DNA from: Verrucomicrobiota bacterium
GTDB taxonomy: Bacteria; Verrucomicrobiota; Verrucomicrobiia; Limisphaerales; UBA1100
Assembly (NCBI GenBank): GCA_028872685.1
Contig: JAPKEI010000009.1
Location: forward strand, 1-21,858
Direction of reading: 5' to 3'
Length of the DNA stretch: 21,858 nucleotides
The notes beneath the pieces were generated by a model that was not told where the DNA came from, did no database searches, and saw only the letters and a program-made list of their open reading frames with translations. The position numbers and the translations under genes were made by a program. Of this stretch, positions 14,966 to 21,858 are shown piece by piece (the stretch's first letter is position 1; the number at the start of each line of letters is the position of its first letter).

Positions 14966-14969
14966 AAAA

Positions 14970-16097
14970 TTGTCTCACCCTAGTTTTTCTGCTAACGTCC
15001 GCACACCCGTGGACAATCCTTTGCCGAATATTCCGAACCCGTGGAAGATCTTTCGTGAAGATCTCGCGCAGGTGATGAAGAAGGAAAGCCGCGTGGTGCT
15101 GCCGAAACAGTGGATGCGTGTGGCGCGGTTCATTCTGCTGGCGTACCGCAAGTTCGACGAGGAACGCTGCTTTATGCGCGCGGCGGCGCTGGCTTTCAAC
15201 TCGCTGCTGGCGCTCATCCCCGTGCTGGCGCTGGCCACAGTGCTCACCTCAGCGATCGGAAAGGACGACCAGTCGCAGTCGGTGCAACAGTTTGTCGGAA
15301 AAATAATCGTCAGCGTGTTGCCGGCTAAACACGAGGACGAGAAGAAGAATGCCAAAATCGTGGAAATCCGCGATGGCTTGCGCGATAATATTTCTAACTT
15401 CACAAAAAACCTCGCGCAACAAGTGAGCTTCGACAAGACGGGCGTGCTCAGCGCGCTGGTGTTTGTTTACCTCGGGCTAATGGTGATGATGCAGTTGGAG
15501 GATACGTTTAACGATTTATGGGCCGTGCGGCGGAGTCGGACGTGGTACGCGCAGTTGCTGAAATTTTCGCCGGGGTTGGTGCTCGGGCCCGGCAGTATCA
15601 TCCTCGCCTTTGCGCTGGCCAATGCGGTGCATTTCGAAAAAATCAGCGCGCACCTGCAATCGATGGGCGCGCTGGTAAATCTGCTGGTGCCGTTGCTCTT
15701 CGCGATGGCGGGCATCACGTTCTTGTATAAGCTCATCCCAAATACCAAAGTTTCGTGGACTGCCGCGATTTGGGGCGGCGTGGTGGCCGGCATTTTGTGG
15801 CAGCTCAATCATCTCGCCAGCGCGTTGTATATTTCTCATGTGGTGGTGGAGAAAGATTGGTACTCACAAACCTACGGCGGCAGCCTCGGCCTGTTGCCCG
15901 TGTTTATGTTGGCGGTATATTTTACGTGGCTCATTCTGTTGTACGGCGCGCTCGTGGCCGCGCGGGTGCAATACCACACCACACCGCTCAAGGAATCCGT
16001 GGAGGACAAGGATGCCGAACCGGTGAAACCCGAACCCGGCGAACGAGACTCGGATGAAACCGACGCAACGGATCATTCGAATGAAGCCAAAAAATAA
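14970..16097 (+). CDS. YihY/UPF0761 family integral membrane protein
   Basis: The 375-residue product belongs to the YihY family, once called ribonuclease BN; that RNase activity is now assigned elsewhere and the true role is unsettled. The core begins near residue 55 with the family-type FILLAYRKFDEERCFMRAAALAFNSLLALIPVLALA. About six membrane helices can be placed (roughly 70-93, 157-178, 196-222, 230-253, 263-286 and 310-335). A charged hydrophilic tail rich in Asp and Glu closes the protein. A hydrophilic insert (about 95-150) follows the first helix. The start is unclear: TTG 14970 abuts a repeat, while GTG 15009 and ATG 15075 are alternatives, none with a good ribosome-binding site. The next gene overlaps its end by 17 bp. 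Confidence 0.85.
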   Translation: MSHPSFSANVRTPVDNPLPNIPNPWKIFREDLAQVMKKESRVVLPKQWMRVARFILLAYRKFDEERCFMRAAALAFNSLLALIPVLALATVLTSAIGKDDQSQSVQQFVGKIIVSVLPAKHEDEKKNAKIVEIRDGLRDNISNFTKNLAQQVSFDKTGVLSALVFVYLGLMVMMQLEDTFNDLWAVRRSRTWYAQLLKFSPGLVLGPGSIILAFALANAVHFEKISAHLQSMGALVNLLVPLLFAMAGITFLYKLIPNTKVSWTAAIWGGVVAGILWQLNHLASALYISHVVVEKDWYSQTYGGSLGLLPVFMLAVYFTWLILLYGALVAARVQYHTTPLKESVEDKDAEPVKPEPGERDSDETDATDHSNEAKK

Positions 16098-16626
16098 TCC
16101 ACTGCGCATCGTCCAACTGGTATTCGTGCTGACCGCCGCCGTGTGGCTAGGCGGCGCTGTATTCTTCACATTCGTGGCCGGCCCAATGTTCTTCGCACCG
16201 GAACTGGCCGAGGCACTCCCAAAACCCCGCGACGGCCTCGTGGCACAGGAACTCATCCACCGCTTCACCGCCTTCCAACTTTCGCTCGCAACCATCGCCG
16301 CACTGGCCTTGCTGGCAGGTTGGCGGCTAGACGGTGGCAAACTTCCCCGCACACGGGGATTGCTGTTGATGGGGTTGGTGGCACTGATTGTGTTCGGATT
16401 GATTTACATCACACCACGCTTGGAGTGGCTGCATCAGTTGAAGTACCCCGATTATTTTAAAATCGGAACCACTCCCGAACAAACGGCCTACGCCAACAAA
16501 TCCTTCGGCCCGCTGCACGGCATTTCGCAAGTGGGGAATTTGGTGGTGCTATTCGGATTAGTCGCCCAACTCGTGCTGGCGTGGAAAGCAGCGGTGGGGC
16601 AAGAAGGCAAGAGCGACGCAATGTAG
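16081..16626 (+). CDS. DUF4149-type membrane protein
   Basis: The 181-residue protein has four hydrophobic helices (about 9-36, 66-81, 93-111, 150-170). The N-terminal segment VWLGGAVFFTFVAGPMFFAPEL resembles the DUF4149 family, whose biochemical role is unknown. A conserved-looking loop around FGPLHGISQVGNLV precedes the last helix. The ATG at 16081 begins directly before the first helix; an upstream ATG at 16054 would only add a hydrophilic leader that overlaps the preceding gene more deeply. Overlap with the YihY-type gene suggests cotranscription. The gene ends 6 bp from the convergent rsfS stop, inside a shared palindrome. Confidence 0.75.
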   Translation: MKPKNNPLRIVQLVFVLTAAVWLGGAVFFTFVAGPMFFAPELAEALPKPRDGLVAQELIHRFTAFQLSLATIAALALLAGWRLDGGKLPRTRGLLLMGLVALIVFGLIYITPRLEWLHQLKYPDYFKIGTTPEQTAYANKSFGPLHGISQVGNLVVLFGLVAQLVLAWKAAVGQEGKSDAM

Positions 16627-16636
16627 CCCGGGCTAC
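16623..16636. repeat. Perfect 14-bp palindrome spanning two convergent stop codons
   Basis: GTAGCCCGGGCTAC is a perfect palindrome. It contains the TAG stop of the plus-strand DUF4149 gene (16624-16626) and the TAG stop of the minus-strand rsfS gene (16633-16635). It could act as a small bidirectional end signal, though no T-run follows. Confidence 0.5.
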
Positions 16637-16983
16637 AGCACCGCCGGTTCTACCACGTCGGCATCGTTCCATAGTCCTTCGAGGTCGTATTCGTCACGAA
16701 CAGATTGGAGCATCACATGCACGATTACGTCGTAATAATCGAGGACGACCCATTGATTGCGGCGATCGCCATCGGGTTTGGGCGAGGACACGGCGTGATC
16801 CTTTTGGAGGCGGCCAGCGATATCTGTCCAAATAGCGCGCACGTGTGGCTCGCTGTTGCCGGTGGCGATCACAAAATAATCCGTGACCGTCGACACCTCG
16901 CGCACATCGAGCACGAGCAATCCCTCCGCCTTTTTATCGTCAGCGTATTCGCGGCACGCCAGAGCCAATGCTTGTCCTTCCAT
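16633..16983 (-). CDS. rsfS: Ribosomal silencing factor RsfS
   Basis: The 116-residue protein matches RsfS (DUF143/Iojap). RsfS binds ribosomal protein uL14 on the large subunit and blocks subunit joining when nutrients are scarce. Visible family features are LLVLDVREVSTVTDYFVIATGNSEPHVRAI (about 22-51) and WVVLDYYDVIVHVMLQSVRDEYDLEGLW (about 78-105). Length is usual for the family. It lies 7 bp after nadD on the same strand, a pairing common across bacteria, which makes the assignment firm. Confidence 0.95.
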   Translation of the reverse strand: MEGQALALACREYADDKKAEGLLVLDVREVSTVTDYFVIATGNSEPHVRAIWTDIAGRLQKDHAVSSPKPDGDRRNQWVVLDYYDVIVHVMLQSVRDEYDLEGLWNDADVVEPAVL

Positions 16984-16990
16984 ATTTCCC

Positions 16991-17578
16991 TTAATAACAA
17001 TGTTTCACATTCAGTGCAGCCGCAACCGCAGGCGGCACAAAATTTTCAATCGATTCCCCGGCGCGCAAACGTTTGCGCAAATCACTGGCGGAAATGGCCA
17101 CCGGTTTTCCGCGCAACACCGTGCCGCGAAAGGATGGTGGGAACTCCGCCACCCCAGTTTCCAGTTCATCGGGACGGGGCACTACCACAAAAGTGACCGC
17201 ATCCGCAAGCGCCGCCGCTTCGCGCCATTCGGGCAGCGTGGGCACATGATCCGCGCCAATGAGATAAAACAACTCCGCCTCCGGAAAGCGCGCCGCATAA
17301 TCGCGCACCGTATCGATGGTGTACGAGACGCCCGCGCGCTCAATTTCCTGCGCATCAATTTCACAACGCGGTTCATCCTCAAACGCCAACCGCAACCACG
17401 CCAACCGATCCGCTGCGAGCGCGGGCGATTGCTCCGGCTTGAATGGCGATTGCGCGGCGGGGATAATAAAAAGTCGATCCAACTCCACCTCCACCAACGC
17501 CGCTCGCGCCACCATCGTGTGCCCGAGATGCACGGGATCGAATGAACCGCCAAAGAGACCAATGCGTTGCGCCGCCAT
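16991..17578 (-). CDS. nadD: Nicotinate-nucleotide adenylyltransferase
   Basis: NadD adenylates nicotinate mononucleotide with ATP to form deamido-NAD in NAD synthesis. From ATG 17578 the protein has 195 residues. The nucleotidyltransferase signature GGSFDPVHLGH is at 10-20, the FYLIGAD segment at 104-110, and ISASDLRKRL at 162-171, corresponding to the ISSTxIR motif. The frame remains open to 17623, but those added residues overlap cstA and lie before the normal MAAQRIGLFGG beginning. The start follows the cstA stop by a single base, so nadD is likely coupled to cstA and rsfS. Confidence 0.95.
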   Translation of the reverse strand: MAAQRIGLFGGSFDPVHLGHTMVARAALVEVELDRLFIIPAAQSPFKPEQSPALAADRLAWLRLAFEDEPRCEIDAQEIERAGVSYTIDTVRDYAARFPEAELFYLIGADHVPTLPEWREAAALADAVTFVVVPRPDELETGVAEFPPSFRGTVLRGKPVAISASDLRKRLRAGESIENFVPPAVAAALNVKHCY

Positions 17579-17579
17579 G

Positions 17580-19475
17580 CTATACCTTGGCCGGAACAGA
17601 TTCCGGCTGCTGATCGAGAGCATTCTCCTCCAGCACGCCCTTGGCTTTGGGGAATATTTTGACGGCCTCGACGATCATCCAAATTTCAAGCGCGATGGTG
17701 GCCAAGCCAATGCCGCCGAGGAGGTAGTTGGGTTTGTGGTCGGGGAATCCCTCCCGCGCGGTTAACAACCAACCCGGCGCTTCCCAAAGTTGATAGGTCA
17801 TCGCCCACACGGGCATTATCAACATAAAAATCATTGGGATGACGAGGAACCAAATCGCGCGGCCGCGGCGCCATAAATAAAATGTGATGACGAGAAATGA
17901 CAGTCCGGCCAGCAGTTGATTGGTCGCGCCAAAGAGCGGCCAAAGGAGCAGCCCGCCTTTGCCGGCGCTGGCGAGGCTCCACGCTTTGCCCGCAGGCGGG
18001 ACGGCGGCCATTGCGGCGGCAATGACGATGGCAAAAATTGTAGCACCGTGTTTGTTTTGCAACCACGCCAAAGGCGCAAAAGGCGCGCCCTGGCGGGCAT
18101 TTGATTCTCCGACTTTTCCGCCGAGCGTAGCGGCGAGTTCCTGCACGACGTAGCGTTGCAAACGGCAGGCGGTGTCGAGTGTGGTGCCGGCGAAGGAGGC
18201 GACGAGCACGCCCATCAGCGCAATGGCAACGGCGGGCGCGATGCCGAGGGCTTGGAGGAAATTCGCCGAGCCTTGCACGAACGCGCCGACCTTCGCGGCC
18301 AATGCACCGGCGGCGAGCCAGTCGCCGTACTGCGCGGTCCACGCGGCGGTGCCGGTGAGCATCGTACCCTCATGCATCATTCCGAGGCCGAGCCCCGCAC
18401 CGCAGGCGAGGATGACCAGCGTGGCGAGAAAGCCTTCGGTGAGCATACTGCCGTAGCCGACGAAGCGCGCGTCCTCTTCGTTCTTTAGCTGTTTGCTGCT
18501 GGTGCCGCTGGAAACGAGGCAGTGAAATCCGCTGACCGCGCCGCACGCGATGGTGATAAAAAGGAACGGGAAAATTAATGGCGCGTTCTTGGGGCTGAAA
18601 TCCCACATCGGTGCGACCATACTGAGCGTTTGTTTTTCGCCGCCGCTTGGCGTGTAGCCAAAGAACGCCGCCACACCAAGACCAACCACGATGAGCACCA
18701 ACGCGGAAATTAATTGAAGTGAGTTGATGTAATCGCGCGGTTGCAGGAGCGTCCAAACCGGCAACACGGAAGCCACGTAAGAATAGCCAAGCAGCACGAG
18801 CACCCATTGCCATAATGGCCACGCGGCAAGAGCGGCGTTGAAGGCACCGAGTGCTCCAGTGTTGCCGTAGATGACGGTGAGATACATCACCGCCAACGCA
18901 ATAAGCGAAGGCAGAAATAATCCGAAGCCTTTGCGATGCAAGAGAGTGCCGATAATGATGGCGATTGGGATTTGTACCACGCACGGGAAAATCGCGGCGG
19001 GGTATTGCTTGAACACGGCGGCGATGACGAGCCCGAAAATCGCAAGCACGACGGTGAGTGCCATAAAGAGAACGAATAGGAAAAGCAGGCGCACGCGTTT
19101 GTTGAGCACGCGTCCGGCAATTTCGCCAACGGTTTGGCCGTTGTTGCGGAGGCTGACAACAAGTGCGCCAAAGTCGTGCACGGCACCAATGAAAATAGAA
19201 CCGAGCACGACCCACAATAGCGCGGGAACCCACCCCCACATGATAGCAATGGCGGGGCCGACGATGGGGCCGGTGCCGGCGATGGAGGTGAAGTGATGGC
19301 CGAAGACGACCGACTTGGAAGTGGGCACGTAGTCGACACCGTCCTCGAGTTTTTCGCTGGGGCACACAGCGCTGGCGGAGAGCCGGAATATTTTTTTTCC
19401 GAGCCACCGGCCATAAGTGTGGTAGGCGACGATGAATCCGAGGCCGGCGAGCAGGGCGATGAGCAGGGTTTCCAT
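17580..19475 (-). CDS. cstA: Carbon starvation protein A-type transporter
   Basis: The 631-residue integral membrane protein belongs to the CstA/BtsT family, described as peptide and pyruvate transporters. It begins with a membrane helix, then shows the family block PTSKSVVFGHHFTSIAGTGP (51-70), GAVHDFGALVVSLRNNGQTVG, SGFHCLVSSGTSSKQL and GATNQLLAGLS. About 15 or more hydrophobic helices span the chain. It should import small carbon or nitrogen substrates across the inner membrane; the substrate cannot be set from sequence alone. It is first in the cstA-nadD-rsfS run. No good Shine-Dalgarno is visible; instead a small GC hairpin lies just upstream of the ATG at 19475. Confidence 0.93.
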   Translation of the reverse strand: METLLIALLAGLGFIVAYHTYGRWLGKKIFRLSASAVCPSEKLEDGVDYVPTSKSVVFGHHFTSIAGTGPIVGPAIAIMWGWVPALLWVVLGSIFIGAVHDFGALVVSLRNNGQTVGEIAGRVLNKRVRLLFLFVLFMALTVVLAIFGLVIAAVFKQYPAAIFPCVVQIPIAIIIGTLLHRKGFGLFLPSLIALAVMYLTVIYGNTGALGAFNAALAAWPLWQWVLVLLGYSYVASVLPVWTLLQPRDYINSLQLISALVLIVVGLGVAAFFGYTPSGGEKQTLSMVAPMWDFSPKNAPLIFPFLFITIACGAVSGFHCLVSSGTSSKQLKNEEDARFVGYGSMLTEGFLATLVILACGAGLGLGMMHEGTMLTGTAAWTAQYGDWLAAGALAAKVGAFVQGSANFLQALGIAPAVAIALMGVLVASFAGTTLDTACRLQRYVVQELAATLGGKVGESNARQGAPFAPLAWLQNKHGATIFAIVIAAAMAAVPPAGKAWSLASAGKGGLLLWPLFGATNQLLAGLSFLVITFYLWRRGRAIWFLVIPMIFMLIMPVWAMTYQLWEAPGWLLTAREGFPDHKPNYLLGGIGLATIALEIWMIVEAVKIFPKAKGVLEENALDQQPESVPAKV

Positions 19476-19482
19476 GGCTATG

Positions 19483-19496
19483 ACGCGCGATCGCGT
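19483..19496 (-). promoter_or_regulatory. Small hairpin in the cstA leader
   Basis: ACGCG and CGCGT pair perfectly around CGAT, 8-21 bases before the cstA ATG, where a Shine-Dalgarno would normally lie. Folding in mRNA might limit ribosome access. It is short, so chance is possible. Confidence 0.25.
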
Positions 19497-19580
19497 GGCT
19501 AAAAACTAGGGAGTTTTGAGAGAAAAAGCAATCCACGGGACAGGCTTAGGCTTAAGTAGCATTTTTTTAAAAATTTCAGT

Positions 19581-19613
19581 TGTTAACAGGTGTTAACAGT
19601 GTTAGTAACTAAC
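19581..19613. promoter_or_regulatory. Tandem TGTTAACA sites, possible operator
   Basis: TGTTAACAG occurs twice with an exact 10-bp period (19581 and 19591), each core being the 8-bp palindrome TGTTAACA. A near-palindrome GTTAGTAACTAAC follows at about 19601-19613. One-turn spacing puts the sites on the same face of the helix. They lie about 105-140 bp before both the divergent cstA and the small basic protein gene. The rest of the gap (19476-19727) is AT-richer and shows no coding signal I trust. Confidence 0.4.
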
Positions 19614-19727
19614 TTTTGCCGTTTGCGAGAGCTATCAACTATAACGAATCCCTCGCCCGTGCCAAGGACTTGTGTTTTGAAAAAGGCGCTACGAACCGGC
19701 TGGGCGGGGTGACAAGGGAACAGATTT

Positions 19728-19883
19728 ATGTCACGACATCGCAGTTTACGATCTTCGAATACGCTGGGCGCCAAGCGCAACGTGCTGAAGCGCTTTGAGC
19801 GCGTGGCACTACTCAAGGAGCGCGGCGAGTGGAAAGAGGGCGACCGCGTGGTAGGGCTTCGCAAGACGAAGCCCTCCGAATAG
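19728..19883 (+). CDS. Small basic protein of the Chlamydiae/Verrucomicrobia type
   Basis: The 51-residue product is strongly basic: it starts MSRHRSLRSSNTLGAKRN and continues VLKRFERVALLKERGEWKEG before a VVGLRKTKPSE ending. The pattern 'S-HRSL...KRNVL-R-ER...LK--G-WKEGD-V-GL-K' matches the small basic protein family that I recall as shared by Chlamydiae and Verrucomicrobia (TIGR04137, from memory). Its role is not established; the charge suggests RNA or ribosome binding. A good Shine-Dalgarno-like AAGGGA lies at 19714-19719, eight bases before the ATG, one of the few clear ones in this window. Its last codons coincide with a 9-bp perfect hairpin. The gene stands alone, 106 bp before the pseudouridine synthase. 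Confidence 0.85.
   Translation: MSRHRSLRSSNTLGAKRNVLKRFERVALLKERGEWKEGDRVVGLRKTKPSE
19853..19875. terminator. Perfect 9-bp hairpin at the end of the small basic protein gene
   Basis: AGGGCTTCG and CGAAGCCCT pair perfectly around CAAGA. The stem lies within the last codons, ending 5 bases before the stop codon. A weak T-rich stretch (GTTTTAT) follows about 18 bases later, so this may be a 3'-end stabilising or terminating structure rather than a classic terminator. A second small stem CGGGC-CTTC-GCCCG is at 19913-19926. Confidence 0.4.
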
Positions 19884-19989
19884 CGGTCGTACGTTTTATC
19901 GCTTCGATGTCACGGGCCTTCGCCCGGAGGTGCATCTGTTTCCCGGTTGGACACTGAACGTTTGTTCTGTGCCCGGATGAAAACAGTTA

Positions 19990-20694
19990 ATGGTGCGTCT
20001 GCAAAAATTCTTGGCTCAAGCTGGGATCGCTTCGCGGCGTGCCAGCGAGGCGATCATTCTGGCTGGGCGCGTGGAGGTGAATGGCCGGCCGGTCACACGG
20101 CTGGGAACCCGAGTGGATCCCGCGAAAGACGTGGTGACTGTTTCCGGCAAACCCATCCAACCGTTGAGTCATCGCTATGTGGCGGTGCATAAACCCAAAG
20201 GGGTTTTGTGTACCCGGAAAGACGAGCGCGGGCGGCCCCTATTGGGCGACCTGTTACCGCCGGACTGGGACCTGAAACCCGTGGGCCGACTGGACCGCGA
20301 CAGTGAAGGATTGATCTTTGCCACAAACGACGGCGAGTTCGCACTGCGGATGACTCATCCGCGGTACAACGTGCCCAAGGTCTACACAGTGGAAGTGAAA
20401 GGCAACGTGCCACAAACGGCGCTGGCGAATTTCACCGAAGGCGTGGAAGACGCGGGCGAGTTGTTGCGGGCTCGCAAGGCGACTTTGGTGAGTAGCACTC
20501 GCGCACGCAGCATCGTGCGAATTGAACTCACCGAAGGCAAAAACCGCGAGGTGCGCCGATTGTTTGCGACACAGAAAATAAAAGTCATCCGGCTGAGCCG
20601 GGTGCAAATAGGAAAAATAAAATTAGGCGAGTTGCCCCCGGGCAAATGGCGAACACTAACAGAAACTGAAATCCAAACCTTGTTGAGGAACTGA
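19990..20694 (+). CDS. RsuA/RluB-family rRNA pseudouridine synthase
   Basis: The 234-residue enzyme converts a specific uridine of rRNA to pseudouridine. It has an N-terminal S4 RNA-binding domain (about 2-48, RLQKFLAQAGIASRRASEAI), a catalytic domain with VGRLDRDSEGLI in which D102 is the catalytic Asp, and the family ending EGKNREVRRLFATQKIKVIRLSRVQIG. The layout fits RluB, RluE, RluF and RsuA; RluB-like (23S) is the common annotation, but the target base cannot be chosen from sequence. The ATG at 19990 starts right at the S4 domain. The stop shares one base with the next start (TGATG), so the downstream SH3b gene is coupled. Confidence 0.93.
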   Translation: MVRLQKFLAQAGIASRRASEAIILAGRVEVNGRPVTRLGTRVDPAKDVVTVSGKPIQPLSHRYVAVHKPKGVLCTRKDERGRPLLGDLLPPDWDLKPVGRLDRDSEGLIFATNDGEFALRMTHPRYNVPKVYTVEVKGNVPQTALANFTEGVEDAGELLRARKATLVSSTRARSIVRIELTEGKNREVRRLFATQKIKVIRLSRVQIGKIKLGELPPGKWRTLTETEIQTLLRN

Positions 20695-21858
20695 TGAAAA
20701 CCACCCTGTCCCGTATCTTAATCCCCGCGCTCACACTCGCGGTCACCACCCTGCTCATCGCGCAAACCGCGCCACCCATTCCAGCCGGACCGGGTGCGCC
20801 ACCCACGCGCCAGCCCGAACCGCCCGCGCAACCGGTCCCCACACCGGCTGTGCCCGCGCCCTCGCCGGAAATCATTCCGCCTACCGTCACCCCGGCAGTG
20901 CCCGCCACACCCGCAGTACCGCTGGTGCCGCCCACCATCACACCCCCCGTGGTGCCGCCGACAGTCACTCCACCCATCGCGCCACCCGCCGCACAACCTC
21001 CGGTGGCACCCAAGCCAGTTCCACTAACACTCCCCACGCCGCCGGCCTCCATTGGGTTGGGCGTCATCACCGGCAAACGCGTCAGCGCGCGCGGCAAAGC
21101 CACGGTGCACAGCCAGCTCGTGTTTCGGTTTGGCCAAAATGAGCCGGTGAATCTCCTTGAGGAAATCACCCTCGCCGCGCCCAAGGCCGGTGAGCCGCGC
21201 AAATGGTATCGCGTGCAAGTGCCGCTCGATGCCGGCTTGTGGGTGCATCATCAGTTTCTCCACAACCAACGCATCGTGACCATCGTGGGCAACGACGGCA
21301 AACCCTCGCCACACACCTACGCCAGCGTGAAGCCCAACCGCCTCAACGTGCGTGGCGGCGCAGGTGATGCGTTCCCCGTCCTCGGTCAACTGCCCCAAGG
21401 CACGGACGTTGCCCTCACCGGCGCGCAAAAAGGTAAGTGGCTGGAAATCTTCGCCCCGGGCAACTGCTCCGTATACGTGGCCTCGCAATTCGTGAAACGC
21501 GCCAACGGTAACGTAGCCAACATCGTTGAAGTGCCGACCCTTCCGGTACAGCCCCAACCGGACATCCAACCGCAACCGCCCATCATCCTGCCTTTGCAGC
21601 CCGGCACCATTGCCCCTTCGGTTCCCGGAGCCGCACCGGCTGTACCCGCCGAAACCACCATCACCGTTGACCCCAAAACCTTCGGTAACCCCGGCGGCAC
21701 AACCACCCCCGGAGGCGTCGGCATCCTCCCCAAACCACCCAAGCCAACTGCACCGGCGATTACCAAGCTCATCGAACCAGCGAAGCCCGCCGTGCCCACC
21801 AAACCCGTGCAAGTGGCCAAGGCCAACCCGAACCTTCCCCCGCCCAGCAAACCGGTGG
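20694..21858 (+). CDS. Proline-rich secreted protein with two SH3b-like domains (3' end beyond window)
   Basis: The frame is open from ATG 20694 to the window edge (388 complete codons). Residues 1-24 form a signal peptide (KTTLSRILIPALTLAVTTLLIAQ). A Pro/Val/Thr/Ala-rich stretch (26-119) of loosely repeated PPTVTPP-like units follows. Two bacterial SH3-like segments come next: about 122-190 (starts LGVITGKRVSARG, with KWYRV and GLWVHHQFL) and about 208-270 (NRLNVRGGAG, LPQGTDVALTG, KWLEIFAP, VYVASQFV). Another Pro-rich region runs to the edge. SH3b domains in secreted proteins often bind cell-wall peptides, so an envelope role is likely but not shown. GAGG, six bases before the ATG, is a good ribosome-binding site. 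No enzymatic domain is visible in the part present. Confidence 0.8.
   Translation, partial: MKTTLSRILIPALTLAVTTLLIAQTAPPIPAGPGAPPTRQPEPPAQPVPTPAVPAPSPEIIPPTVTPAVPATPAVPLVPPTITPPVVPPTVTPPIAPPAAQPPVAPKPVPLTLPTPPASIGLGVITGKRVSARGKATVHSQLVFRFGQNEPVNLLEEITLAAPKAGEPRKWYRVQVPLDAGLWVHHQFLHNQRIVTIVGNDGKPSPHTYASVKPNRLNVRGGAGDAFPVLGQLPQGTDVALTGAQKGKWLEIFAPGNCSVYVASQFVKRANGNVANIVEVPTLPVQPQPDIQPQPPIILPLQPGTIAPSVPGAAPAVPAETTITVDPKTFGNPGGTTTPGGVGILPKPPKPTAPAITKLIEPAKPAVPTKPVQVAKANPNLPPPSKPV

Noticed and set aside
18370..19536. 388-codon minus-strand frame overlapping cstA
   Set aside because: It is an out-of-frame reading of cstA, rich in Arg, His and Pro, while the cstA frame has clear family motifs.
19583..19864. 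93-codon minus-strand frame across the cstA/small basic protein gap
   Set aside because: It is antisense to the small basic protein gene, which has a good ribosome-binding site and a family match.
21024..21812. 262-codon minus-strand frame, Gly-rich
   Set aside because: It is the antisense of the Pro-rich SH3b gene: Pro codons read backwards give Gly/Arg runs. The plus strand has a signal peptide, a ribosome-binding site and SH3-like segments.

Overview
The window reads as chromosome from a member of the PVC group, most likely a Verrucomicrobium (possibly the Pedosphaera/Limisphaera side; that finer placement is inference). The best marker is a 51-residue, strongly basic protein at 19728-19883, of a type I know as shared by Chlamydiae and Verrucomicrobia. 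GC-rich coding sequence, few strong Shine-Dalgarno sites and several GTG/TTG start candidates fit this. Almost every gene is a housekeeping type. I see no phage, transposase, CRISPR array, tRNA or rRNA gene.

Layout, left to right. (1) 1-1882: a truncated cyclophilin-FKBP fusion lipoprotein diverges from a stand-alone cyclophilin. (2) 1355-2632: the cyclophilin, a 68-residue unknown protein and a Nudix hydrolase overlap as one operon. (3) 2640-3357, minus strand: a TPR protein and a small coiled-coil protein. (4) 3613-6332: korA-korB, a two-subunit 2-oxoacid:ferredoxin oxidoreductase. (5) 6467-9750, minus strand: a RodZ-like HTH membrane protein, rimO, pgsA and pgpA in one tight operon. (6) 9936-10751: a metallo-beta-lactamase-fold hydrolase. 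(7) 10797-14654, minus strand: an FtsK DNA translocase with a class III nucleotidyl cyclase domain embedded in it, followed 51 bp later by a GYF2-cyclic-nucleotide-binding protein. (8) 14970-16626: a YihY-type membrane protein and a DUF4149-type membrane protein. (9) 16633-19475, minus strand: cstA, nadD and rsfS. (10) 19728-21858: the small basic protein, an RsuA/RluB-type pseudouridine synthase and a proline-rich SH3b protein cut by the window edge.

The outstanding feature is item 7. The FtsK polypeptide runs four membrane helices, a coiled coil, a complete cyclase domain with all six canonical catalytic positions, an acidic linker, the RecA-like motor with Walker A and B, and the DNA-reading winged helix. 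A cyclic-nucleotide-binding protein is the next gene on the same strand. Together they look like a one-locus circuit in which a septal DNA pump makes a cyclic nucleotide (probably cAMP) and a neighbour reads it. Sequence supports the fusion directly; the signalling role is inference. The surrounding order ftsK ... rodZ-like, rimO, pgsA, pgpA resembles the ftsK/spoIIIE-rodZ-pgsA neighbourhood of other bacteria, which argues that this is the cell's ordinary FtsK with an added domain.

Intergenic gaps carry two families of short inverted repeats: a 59-67 bp hairpin element built on AACCGCCAAG...CTTGGCGGTT (three full copies and one half copy) and a GTAGGGAC...GTCC(C/T)TAC palindrome (two copies).
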